From positions 248,001 through 312,000 of the forward strand of contig NZ_AXAP01000002.1 of assembly GCF_000472865.1 (NCBI RefSeq): a stretch of DNA of 64,000 nucleotides, given 5' to 3'. The position numbers and the translations under genes were made by a program. This document shows, piece by piece, positions 56,201 through 64,000 of this stretch. A model generated the notes under the pieces. The model was not told where the DNA came from and ran no database searches. It saw nothing but the letters and a program-made list of their open reading frames with translations. Origin of the DNA: Bradyrhizobium elkanii WSM2783 (GTDB lineage Bacteria > Pseudomonadota > Alphaproteobacteria > Rhizobiales > Xanthobacteraceae). How positions within the stretch are numbered: the stretch's first letter is position 1; each line of letters opens with the position of its first letter.

Positions 56201-59200
56201 GCTGACATTGGATGCGGGCCAGGCGATCGCGATCGGCAAGGCCGTGGCCGATGCGCTGGTGCTCGACCCCGAGCTGTTCCGGTCCGGCTTCTCCGCGTAC
56301 AAGATCTCCAGCAACACTGGCATGGAGATCGGCGAGGGAACGCGCCTTGACGTCGAGGTGCCGGTCTATCGCTTCACGGACAAGAGCTATGACGCGGCGA
56401 CGGGAAGCCCTGTCGCGGATGCCGCGGAGCTGTGGACGCCGCCGAGCTTCATCATCAACCCCGTCGCGCATAGCGTCACGCAGCGCGCCGGCGCCGATGT
56501 GACGCTCTGGAGCCTGCATGATTTCACGCTGGCGAAAGGCGCCTCGATCAATGTCGATGCGGGGCACTGCGTCTCGATCTTCGCCAATCGCCAGACCGTC
56601 ATCGACGGCGCGATCACGGCTCCCGCCGGCAATATCCTGATCACGAGCCTGCAGGACGCGCCCGGCGACACCAGGTACAATTCCGGCTATGGCGAATTCG
56701 CCCTGACGCGGTCGATCTGGATCGGCAACGCCGCGGTGCTGGATGTCTCCGCACGTGGCGCGGTGGGACGCGATGAGCGCGGCGTCTCCTACGCAGCCGT
56801 GCCGGACGGTGGCACGATCCGCATCGGTGGCACGGGCGCGGTCGACAACGCGGGCGTGCCCGTCGTCAGCGATGCGTTTGTGATCCTTCGTCCCGGCGCC
56901 TTGATCGATGCATCGGGCACCTCCGCGCTGGTCGATGTCTCCACCGGCAACGGCTATGTCTCGACGCCTGCCGCCAGCAATGGCGGGACGATCTCGCTCT
57001 ATTCCGCCTTCGGCATCACGCTCGACGGTACCTTGCGAGCAGCTAGCGGCGGCAGCGGCGCCTCCGGCGGAACGCTGAATCTGACGATGGCTGAACGAGG
57101 TTATACGTTGGGGCAACCCAACGCGAATTCGCCCTATGCCATCGGCGAACTGACGGAAGACTTCCAGAGATCGCGCGATATCACCCTCGTGCAGTATGCG
57201 GGTCGCAGTGGCCTCAGCGCCGATCTCAAGCCGGGTGAGGACGATCCGACATTGCAATTCGGGCGCACCGTGATCGGTGTCGACCAGATAGAGCAGGGTG
57301 GGTTTGGATCGCTTTCGCTCTCGACTCGCGATCTCTTTGTTTTTGGCGGCAATATCGAGCTTCAGCTTTCGCGCAGCATCCGCTTGTCAGGCGGTGTGAT
57401 AACGGCGCCCCCCGATCAATCCAGTGCCAGCATTCGCCTTGCGGCGCCTTACGTCCGCCTGGATGGGTTCAACTACAGTGGGACAAAGCCCGCAGCGGGT
57501 GACAATGCCAGAGGCTATTATCCCGGCATCAATGTGCCGAGCGGCTTCCTTCTTGCTGCTCCTCAATTGATCGCGAAGGACAGTCATTTTACCATCTCCG
57601 CCGATCTCATCGATCTCTACGGGGATATTCATTTCGGCGCGGCGGCCAAGCAAGGTTATGGCTCAGGACTGATCCGAGATGCCGTCGCCTATGGTTTTGA
57701 CCAGGTGACGTTGCAAAGCCGCGGTGATCTTCGGGTCGGCGATGCCACAATCCGTGCTGACCAAAACGAACAGGTTGGCGGCCTCAATGCCTATAATCTC
57801 ACGCTGATCGCAGACCAGATTTATCCTCTGAGCGGCGCGGTCGCCATTATCAGGGCTGGCCAGCGGGCCGGATTGGACAATGGCGGCTATGCCCCAGATA
57901 CCCGTCTTACCATCCGCCGCAATGACGATCAGACACCGGCGGTCCCGCCTTCGGTGTTCGGCGGTGTCGCCTTTTTCGCCGCCAATATCGACCAGGGCGG
58001 CGTTCTTCGCGCACCGTTGGGCCATATCTGGTTCAATAATTATGATGATACCGCGGCCAATGACGTGCCGCCTGACGCACGTATCACGTTCCGCAGCGGC
58101 AGCATCACCTCCGCAAGCGCAGCCGGCTTGATCATGCCTTTTGGCGGCACCTCGGACGGGATCACCTATCAAGGCGCGGACGGCACACTGCGCAATCTGG
58201 CGGGCGCGTCTTACGATGACCATCACGGCTACAAGATCGCGAGCGGTATTTCGATCGATGCCGCGTCGGTCGTGGGTGAGGTTGGAGCCGTGCTCGATCT
58301 CAGCGGCGGCGGCACGCTCACCGGCGCGGGCTTCATCTCCGGCCGAGGCGGCTCGGTCGATGTGTTGAAGACAGCGCTCGTCAATGCCAATCCGGTCAAC
58401 AGCTACAGCGCCGCCGGCAACAAGGTCTATGCGATCGTGCCCGGTTACGCCGCTGAATATGCGCCGGCGATCGCGACCAACGGCGCCGGCGATCCGGCGA
58501 TCGGTCAGCAGATCACTCTTCCCTCGGGTGTGTCGGGACTAGCTGCGGGCACCTATACGCTGCTGCCCTCGAGCTATGCGCTGCTGCCCGGCGGTTATCG
58601 CGTCGAGCTTGGCTCGACGGGAACCACCACGTTTGCGCCCGTGACCATCGGCAATGCCTCCGTCGTCACATCGGGCTATCTCGGCGTCGCCAACACTGGA
58701 ATTAAGGACGCGTTGCCGACCAGGGTGATCTTCAGCTCCGGCCAGAGCACGCGCCGCTACTCGCAATATAACGAGACGAGCTATGCCGATTTCGAGCGCG
58801 CGCGGGCGGCCCAGTTCGGCGGTCTCCGGCATCGTCTGCCAGAGGACGGCAAGGTGCTTGAGATCAGTCTCCTGCCGCAGTCGGATAATACGAGGTCGCT
58901 GTCCTTCGCCGGCACCGCGCTGTTCGATGGCGCCAAGGGCGGTATCGACGGGACGCTGATCGTCATGCCGTCGGCCACCTCATTGGGGCCTGCCGTGCTC
59001 GACATCACGGCGCCAGGGGCCGTGTCCATAGCCGGGCATACGTCCATCTCGAGCGACGACGTCAATGCCTTCAAAGCATCGACGCTCTTGCTGGGCGGCA
59101 CGAGCCTGTACTTCGAGGAAGACAACCCCGGGGCCGGCGCCAACGTTTATTTCGACGGAGGCACGACCGCGGCCGTCAACCTGCTCGATGGCGCCATCAT

Positions 59201-62200
59201 CCGCGCGGGCCAGGTCTTCCTGGTCGGCAAGGCCGTCAACATGGCGGGCGGCGCGACCATCGATACGCGCGGATTGCGCAGCAACGCCGTCGATTCCACG
59301 CTCGGTTATGTCTATGCCAACATAAGCCCGTATCTGTACGCGGATCCCAATTTCAGTCCGGCCGTGCTCGCGGTCGCCAATGGCTGGTTCCAATTCCTGA
59401 ATGCCGTTGGCCCCGGCAAGATCGACATCGCGAGCGGTGCGTCGCTGCTCACTGACGGCAGTGTGGTGCTGGCCGGGCCGGGCGGGCTCACCATGGGCGA
59501 CGTCAATTTCGGCGCACGTTATCTCAACGTCACACAGGAGCAGGTCAATGTCGGCACGGAGGCTGCGCTCGCCGCGGCGCAGGCCGCGGGCCAGCTTCCC
59601 TCGGGTTGGAACCTCACCCAGAGCGTGCTCGACAAACTCCTGCGGCCGTCAACGACCGCCGGTGTCCCCGCGCTTGAGCAACTCATTCTCACGGCAAACC
59701 GCGCGTTCAATCTGGTCGGCAGCGCCGCGCTCGACACCACGCGGCAGGAGGGGGCCGGGGATCCGCTCAAGCTCGTTCTCAATACGCCTGCCATTTATGG
59801 TCTTGGCTCCGCAAGCGACACGGCGAGCATCAAGGCCGATGTGCTGATCTGGAACGGAATCCGCACCGGCACTGCTGCTCCGTATGGCAGCCAGGCGCCG
59901 GCGAGCGTCATGCCCGGCGGTCCTGGCACGGGATTGGGGCATCTCGCCATCACGGCGAACGAGGTTCTGTTCGGCTACGACGCTGCACAGAGCAAGCCGA
60001 CCGATGGCGCAACGCTGAACCGTCTCGCGCTCGGCTTCTCGGATGTGGCGCTGACGGCGTTGAGGCGCGTCACGGCGAACAGCGATGGCACGTTCAAAGT
60101 GGGCTTAAGCCAGGACAGCCAGGGCGCACTGCAGGGCGGGAATCTCACCGTCGCGACCCCGCTGATCACGGCGAGCAATGGGGCAAAGCTCGATGTTACC
60201 GCAGGTGGCGCTTTGCGTCTGGTCGCGCCAGCTGGGATCGCGCCCGCGGATACGCGTGGCGTGACGGATCTCGGCGGGACGGTCTCCTTTGGCGGCGACA
60301 GCGTCTTTGTCGATACCGCATTCGCCTTGCCTTCCGGCAAGCTGACCTTCAACGCCGCGCATGACGTCGTGCTCGGCGGCAACGCGGTGATCGACCTGTC
60401 AGGCCGTGCTATCTCCTTCTTCGATGTCACGAAATATAGCTGGGGCGGTGATCTCGTTCTGAATAGCACGAGCGGCGATATCATCCAGGGCGCCGGCTCG
60501 GTGATCGATGTCTCGGCGGTGAACAACGCCGCGGGCTCGATCACGGCCAAGGCCATCGACGCTGCACATGGGCACGTCTCGTTCGGCGGCACGATCAGGG
60601 GGGCGTCGACGGGTGATTTCGAGAGCGGCCAGTTCACGGTGGCGGCGCAGGATTTTGGCGATTTCGCCGCATTGAACGCGAAGCTCAATGACGCCGGCTT
60701 CTTCAGCGCGCGTAGCTTCGATTTGCGTCAGGGCAGTCTTGTCATCGGCAACGGCGTCAAGGCGCGCTATGTGACGGTCTCCGTCGATCAAGGCAGCCTC
60801 ACGGTCGACGGCAGGATCGATGCGAGCGGGACGAAGCCCGGCACCATCCGCCTGTCGGCGCGTGACGATCTGACCTTGACGCGGAACGCCGTGCTCGATG
60901 TGCATCACTCCGTGCTGCAGACCGACAGCTATGGTGCGCCGATCGAGGCCAACAACACCGCGCATGTCGAGGTCACGAGCAAGCAAGGCAGCATGACGCT
61001 AAGGCCAGGCGCAACCATCGATATGTCCTCGCCGGACAGCGTAGCGCGCGGTAAGCTGGAGCTCAATGCGCCGCGGCGCGGTGACACCAATGACGACGGT
61101 ATCGGCGCCAATGACATCGCCGTCGACGCGCGCGGCCCGCTCGATATCCGCGGAACCAGCAGCATCGCGATGAACGGCTTCCGCACCTATCAACTTCCGG
61201 GCGGTAGCGTCATCGATCAGGCCTACCTCGATGGTCTGCATGCCGACAGTGAGGCATTCATCAACGCGGCACTCCAGAATGGCGACTTGCATAATCGCCT
61301 TGCCGGGCTTGCGGCCTATGGCTCCGCCTTCCATCTGCGGCCGGGCGTTGCCATCACGTCAGATGGAGACCTCTCGACCAACGGCGATCTCGATTTCTCC
61401 GGTTATCGCTATGGACCAAAGGTCGATCCGGCCGCGCCAGGCTCCGGCGAACCGGGCGTGCTCGTCGTCCGTGCCGCCGGCGATTTCAAGATCAACGGAA
61501 GCATCAACGACGGCTTCGCACCGCCGCCGAAATCGCCCGACGCGCTGACGGTGCTGATCCCGGCAGGTACCATGCTTGGATCAAATTACACGGTCACAAT
61601 GGATGACGTCATAATCGGCAACGGATCGACCATTCCGAGCAACGGCACAATCAACCTGGAACTGAATCTCGTCGACGGAAGGATCGTGCAGAGCCCGAAC
61701 GCCGCAAATCCACTTCCCGTCGCGATGACCTTGTCGGAGCCCTTCACTATAAAAGGGCCCAATGTTCAGACCAGGAAGCTGAATGGCGGGCGCATCATCA
61801 CGCCGGAAAAGACCTACAACCCGGGTGATACGCTTCTGGTCAACACAGTATTTCCGATCGGCACCGTGTTCGAAAAAGGCCTCTATTTTACCGGGCAGGT
61901 CTTCATCAACTCAGCCATCAATCTGGTGCTTCAGCCTGTGACGTTGCCGGCGGGGTCCAGCCTTACCCTGTTCGGGGGTTACACGTTCGATGCCGATACG
62001 CCGCTTCCCAAGGGCGCGGTGCTGCCGGCCGGCATGACGAACGTGAAGCTGACCGGGCCGGGCGATCGCAAGGTGTGGGCGATCGCACCCATGCTCGCAC
62101 CGGGGACGCAATCCTGGTCGATGCGGCTTGTGGGCGGTGCTGATCTTGCAAGCGCCGACAGTCGGGGGCTGAAGACGGCAGACAGTCTCGCTGGTTCAGG

Positions 62201-64000
62201 CAATGTGGTGTTGAACGATCCCTTCCAGGTCACGCTCGTTGGGAGCACGTCGACCTCTGGCGTCAGCGTGGTGCGCACCGGCACCGGGGATCTCGAGCTT
62301 CTCGCCGGCGGCAATTACGAGCAAAAATCACCGTTCGGGGTCTATACCGCCGGCACTGCGATCAAGGAGACCGGGACCGCGGCCAACGATCCTTACAACG
62401 CCAGCCGGGGCACATTGTCCGATGGCACGGTGCTGGGCTCAACAAACGCCGCGTATGAAGCGACGCTTGGCTCGCAGCGGATGTATTACACCGAGCATGG
62501 CGGGGATTTCCTGCTAGCCGCGCAAGGTGACGTGAAGGGCACGCTGACGCCGCGCGCGGACGAGGTTGGAAGCTGGCTGTGGCGCCAGGGTGGTTCGGAG
62601 ATCGGCCAGCGCACGGCATGGGGCATCAATTTCGGCAGCTATACGTTTGATCAGATCAACACCAATAACGCCGCTGCTTTGAATCTGTCCGCTTTCTCCG
62701 GCCTCGGTACGCTCGGTGGCGGCAATGTCACGCTGCAAGCGGGCGGCACGCTCGGCGGCGACGTAGGTCGCGGCGTGGTCATCGCCGTCGGTGGCAGCGG
62801 CCGCGTGATGGGCGATGGCAGCATGGTCCAGACGGGCGGCGGCACGCTGTCGGTGAAAGCGGGTGATATCAGCACCGGTGGCAATCAATTCGTCAACCTG
62901 CGCGGGACCATGGATGTCGCGACGGGAGATTTCGGTAGTCTCACCGCGACAAACATTCGTAACGATAGCGGGACGGACCCGCGGCCGATCAATCCGCTGA
63001 CGCCTTATTCGATGACCACGCTCTATGGCGGAGATTTCGCGCCGGGCGACAGCGTGATCAATCTTCGCGCGCGCGGCGATCTGGCCGTGGGAACCATCCT
63101 CGATCCGGGCCGCGTCGGCCTCACGGCCTGGACGGACGCGAATAACGGTCAAACGAACGGTGACGGCGCGAGCTGGTTCACGCTCTGGACGGGGCAAACC
63201 GCCGTGAACATGTTTGCCGCGGGGGGCTCGCTCCAGCCGGGCAGCGGCGCAACCTATTCCCGATACCTGCCCCCGATCGTGCGGGCGATCGCCGCGAACG
63301 GCAATATCTATAACCCGGGCGGAGGGCTGATGTTGCCGTCACCGAGTGGCGAACTCGAGGTGCTGGCGCAAGGATCGATCTTCGGCGACGGTAAGGAGAT
63401 GGGTCCCTTGATGACTCCGACAACGGCGTTGGCGACGCCGTTCAAGCCGGCCTGGGTGATCCTGAATGATGGGCTTAACATCACGGCCTCCAACTATTTC
63501 GGCGATTACGCGAATGCGGCTGACCAAGTCGGTGGAGGAATTGTCGTCTATTCCTACACGAGTGGTGGGCACCCCTTCGCCTTCGATTCAAGCACAGCGA
63601 AGGATAAAGCCCCGCTGGACCAAGGCTATCCGTCTCAACGCAAGCCGTCACACATCTATGCGGTGAATGGCGACATCACGGGCATCAGATATGGCCGGAT
63701 CGTCGACCAGAGCTGGACCGCCCCCGATCAGAGCATCGTTGCAAACACCTATTATCAGGCTGCAAGGCCGCTGCGGATGCTCGCAGGCGGAGATATCGTC
63801 AATACGATGGGTCTGATCCTGCACACCGATCAGAACGACGTGTCCACCATCGCGGTCGGCGGCAACATCATCTATGCGGGCGCTCCCTCGTCCACCAACG
63901 GGTGGCGCGGAGGCTTGGCGATTGCCGGCCCCGGCACGCTCGAAATCACAGCCGCCAAGGACATCTATCAAGGGTCAATCGCGACGGTCGAAAGCATCGG
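53256..64000 (+). CDS. Giant filamentous haemagglutinin-family exoprotein, N-terminal part (3' end outside window)
   Basis: The frame is open from ATG 53256 to the right edge, giving 3581 codons without a stop. AAGGAG lies 7 bases upstream. An N-terminal signal (RRHARHAALRTGVSVVALFL) is followed by an Ala/Gln-rich helical segment (about residues 45-115). The TPS secretion domain comes next, with NWNSFNVGARTTLIFDQQ, ALNRVVG and YVINQNGIIFGG. Thousands of residues of beta-helix repeats follow, with motifs such as VTLQAGGTLGG. It should be secreted by a TpsB-type pore and act as a surface adhesin. The fecIR-type module directly upstream probably controls it. No TpsB gene is seen. Confidence 0.92.
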   Translation, partial: MSARSPSTANGPMRRHARHAALRTGVSVVALFLANTAVVARPLGGQAPTPSAAAMAASQSAAQDAATVAKQSQDGMARATRAIQAMQAVQDAARSAAQAAQRSATLPQVAVPNGLAPGGLQAAAGWQGANAPTQAVDASGQTQVGIQQTRAQAILNWNSFNVGARTTLIFDQQGNASWVALNRVVGSTSPSQILGNIKADGSVYVINQNGIIFGGASQINVGSLIASTANITDTQFLNSGIYSRQESGQYVPSFTDAGGAVKVEAGALISTRAPSSAKQGGGFVLLMGTEVSNAGAISAPRGQVQLAAGNDFLLRPGYGTDANQASTTRGNEISPIVRDALAVVGNSGLIFAQQGDITFAGRSIGQDGVLVATTSVNTRGTIHLLNAASDAAGSVTLGSGSLTAILPELGSAETALDSQRNQLIADSNAFTHVPTANAQFNNLSLLADRLDQGRVEIVSGSNVVFKGGSITQAQGGQVAVSAARRVFAENGAVIDVSGVRGVLLPMSANNIMVNVQGNELRDSPVNRDQDYLKNADVWIDARNLVLVPAGTGGYATDRYYTPGGLLEVSGYLANTAHRIGEWTALGGTITLAAPEVVARKGAVFDVSGGSVSYEGGYIRTTNFLGADGRTYNINNARADMQFMALGGGYVRKHYVEGKVYDPLTEIWTSPFGKGSVSTRWEDGYTVGRDAGSLILSTPTSIFEATILADIVKGERQTGNRPSGTADGYKLPQDVAPLEGRLALGSYSGIGLTDASAARVVFGRVSDITEALNDKSALPDSRIGTALFDADAINAAKLGGLNFASSKEIVVEAPLELAPGAEVTFAAPHVDIGADVTAHGGSITLTNLMHAVLGQGQNAKWWALNDANGNSQVTIGERVAIDLSGLWTNEQRDTPADSSRLAHLDGGNFTVSTTGGITLSKGSLIDVSSGGAILVDGKTKGGKGGNVSLVANDYAHLASTQFFTNPLILEGAIRAYGFGGSGTLTLDAGQAIAIGKAVADALVLDPELFRSGFSAYKISSNTGMEIGEGTRLDVEVPVYRFTDKSYDAATGSPVADAAELWTPPSFIINPVAHSVTQRAGADVTLWSLHDFTLAKGASINVDAGHCVSIFANRQTVIDGAITAPAGNILITSLQDAPGDTRYNSGYGEFALTRSIWIGNAAVLDVSARGAVGRDERGVSYAAVPDGGTIRIGGTGAVDNAGVPVVSDAFVILRPGALIDASGTSALVDVSTGNGYVSTPAASNGGTISLYSAFGITLDGTLRAASGGSGASGGTLNLTMAERGYTLGQPNANSPYAIGELTEDFQRSRDITLVQYAGRSGLSADLKPGEDDPTLQFGRTVIGVDQIEQGGFGSLSLSTRDLFVFGGNIELQLSRSIRLSGGVITAPPDQSSASIRLAAPYVRLDGFNYSGTKPAAGDNARGYYPGINVPSGFLLAAPQLIAKDSHFTISADLIDLYGDIHFGAAAKQGYGSGLIRDAVAYGFDQVTLQSRGDLRVGDATIRADQNEQVGGLNAYNLTLIADQIYPLSGAVAIIRAGQRAGLDNGGYAPDTRLTIRRNDDQTPAVPPSVFGGVAFFAANIDQGGVLRAPLGHIWFNNYDDTAANDVPPDARITFRSGSITSASAAGLIMPFGGTSDGITYQGADGTLRNLAGASYDDHHGYKIASGISIDAASVVGEVGAVLDLSGGGTLTGAGFISGRGGSVDVLKTALVNANPVNSYSAAGNKVYAIVPGYAAEYAPAIATNGAGDPAIGQQITLPSGVSGLAAGTYTLLPSSYALLPGGYRVELGSTGTTTFAPVTIGNASVVTSGYLGVANTGIKDALPTRVIFSSGQSTRRYSQYNETSYADFERARAAQFGGLRHRLPEDGKVLEISLLPQSDNTRSLSFAGTALFDGAKGGIDGTLIVMPSATSLGPAVLDITAPGAVSIAGHTSISSDDVNAFKASTLLLGGTSLYFEEDNPGAGANVYFDGGTTAAVNLLDGAIIRAGQVFLVGKAVNMAGGATIDTRGLRSNAVDSTLGYVYANISPYLYADPNFSPAVLAVANGWFQFLNAVGPGKIDIASGASLLTDGSVVLAGPGGLTMGDVNFGARYLNVTQEQVNVGTEAALAAAQAAGQLPSGWNLTQSVLDKLLRPSTTAGVPALEQLILTANRAFNLVGSAALDTTRQEGAGDPLKLVLNTPAIYGLGSASDTASIKADVLIWNGIRTGTAAPYGSQAPASVMPGGPGTGLGHLAITANEVLFGYDAAQSKPTDGATLNRLALGFSDVALTALRRVTANSDGTFKVGLSQDSQGALQGGNLTVATPLITASNGAKLDVTAGGALRLVAPAGIAPADTRGVTDLGGTVSFGGDSVFVDTAFALPSGKLTFNAAHDVVLGGNAVIDLSGRAISFFDVTKYSWGGDLVLNSTSGDIIQGAGSVIDVSAVNNAAGSITAKAIDAAHGHVSFGGTIRGASTGDFESGQFTVAAQDFGDFAALNAKLNDAGFFSARSFDLRQGSLVIGNGVKARYVTVSVDQGSLTVDGRIDASGTKPGTIRLSARDDLTLTRNAVLDVHHSVLQTDSYGAPIEANNTAHVEVTSKQGSMTLRPGATIDMSSPDSVARGKLELNAPRRGDTNDDGIGANDIAVDARGPLDIRGTSSIAMNGFRTYQLPGGSVIDQAYLDGLHADSEAFINAALQNGDLHNRLAGLAAYGSAFHLRPGVAITSDGDLSTNGDLDFSGYRYGPKVDPAAPGSGEPGVLVVRAAGDFKINGSINDGFAPPPKSPDALTVLIPAGTMLGSNYTVTMDDVIIGNGSTIPSNGTINLELNLVDGRIVQSPNAANPLPVAMTLSEPFTIKGPNVQTRKLNGGRIITPEKTYNPGDTLLVNTVFPIGTVFEKGLYFTGQVFINSAINLVLQPVTLPAGSSLTLFGGYTFDADTPLPKGAVLPAGMTNVKLTGPGDRKVWAIAPMLAPGTQSWSMRLVGGADLASADSRGLKTADSLAGSGNVVLNDPFQVTLVGSTSTSGVSVVRTGTGDLELLAGGNYEQKSPFGVYTAGTAIKETGTAANDPYNASRGTLSDGTVLGSTNAAYEATLGSQRMYYTEHGGDFLLAAQGDVKGTLTPRADEVGSWLWRQGGSEIGQRTAWGINFGSYTFDQINTNNAAALNLSAFSGLGTLGGGNVTLQAGGTLGGDVGRGVVIAVGGSGRVMGDGSMVQTGGGTLSVKAGDISTGGNQFVNLRGTMDVATGDFGSLTATNIRNDSGTDPRPINPLTPYSMTTLYGGDFAPGDSVINLRARGDLAVGTILDPGRVGLTAWTDANNGQTNGDGASWFTLWTGQTAVNMFAAGGSLQPGSGATYSRYLPPIVRAIAANGNIYNPGGGLMLPSPSGELEVLAQGSIFGDGKEMGPLMTPTTALATPFKPAWVILNDGLNITASNYFGDYANAADQVGGGIVVYSYTSGGHPFAFDSSTAKDKAPLDQGYPSQRKPSHIYAVNGDITGIRYGRIVDQSWTAPDQSIVANTYYQAARPLRMLAGGDIVNTMGLILHTDQNDVSTIAVGGNIIYAGAPSSTNGWRGGLAIAGPGTLEITAAKDIYQGSIATVESI

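Noticed and set aside
53092..64000. CRISPR or tandem DNA repeats in the FHA gene
   Set aside because: Repeats are degenerate at protein level (beta-helix turns); no regular spacer-repeat or exact tandem unit is seen.

Overview
The window is high-GC DNA that fits an alphaproteobacterium of the Bradyrhizobium type. The grounds are codon bias, large ABC-importer and catabolic operons, giant filamentous-haemagglutinin (FHA) proteins of the DUF3739 class, and an extragenic palindromic element (about 30165-30325) that resembles repeats I remember from Bradyrhizobium genomes. The genus is inference. I see no rRNA, tRNA, CRISPR array, intact transposase or phage gene.

Layout. (1) 1-5444: 3' part of a giant FHA-type exoprotein that enters from the left, followed by a hairpin. 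(2) About 5.6-29.8 kb: a catabolic region centred on sarcosine. On the minus strand lie a GATase1-AraC (GlxA/SouR-like) regulator, a ProX-type aminoacyl-tRNA deacylase and a CocE-type hydrolase. Divergently, on the plus strand, come an amidohydrolase, a G3E GTPase, soxBDAG (tetrameric sarcosine oxidase), sdaA, glyA and a cytoplasmic gamma-glutamyltransferase-like enzyme. A LysR regulator, an N-carbamoylsarcosine-amidase-like hydrolase, a GNAT enzyme, a polyamine-type ABC importer and an M19 dipeptidase homologue lacking its first metal motif follow. The core enzymes form a complete route from sarcosine to glycine plus methylene-THF, then serine, then pyruvate; the surrounding hydrolases suggest the sarcosine arrives in conjugated form. 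(3) 30.3-35.8 kb, minus strand: a five-gene operon with a cytoplasmic alkaline-phosphatase-superfamily phosphodiesterase and a UgpABCE-like importer. (4) 36.2-37.5 kb: a scar where a LysR gene and a PaiB-like gene, divergent, have both lost their 5' ends. (5) 37.8-50.5 kb, plus strand: a tightly coupled 12-gene operon (racemase, VOC protein, DUF2817 peptidase-like protein, quinone-reductase-like MDR enzyme, thioesterase, dipeptide-type ABC importer, acyl-CoA ligase, SDR) followed by an Lrp/AsnC regulator. Its substrate is unknown. (6) 50.7-64.0 kb: a cell-surface-signalling module (STN-TonB fusion, ECF sigma factor, FecR) directly upstream of a second giant FHA-type exoprotein that is open for 3581 codons to the right edge.

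How the parts work together. Regions 2, 3 and 5 are three independent uptake-and-degrade units for small organic molecules, each with its own importer. The flanks are large secreted adhesins. The most unusual system is the right-hand module: FecI/FecR control is normally linked to a TonB-dependent receptor, but here the signal-receiving STN domain sits on a short periplasmic protein with a TonB-like C-terminus, and the target is an adhesin. A matching sequence (core GTCTTAG-N-GGT-N-AG) precedes both fecR and the adhesin and is a candidate promoter for the sigma factor. No TpsB transporter is visible in the window.
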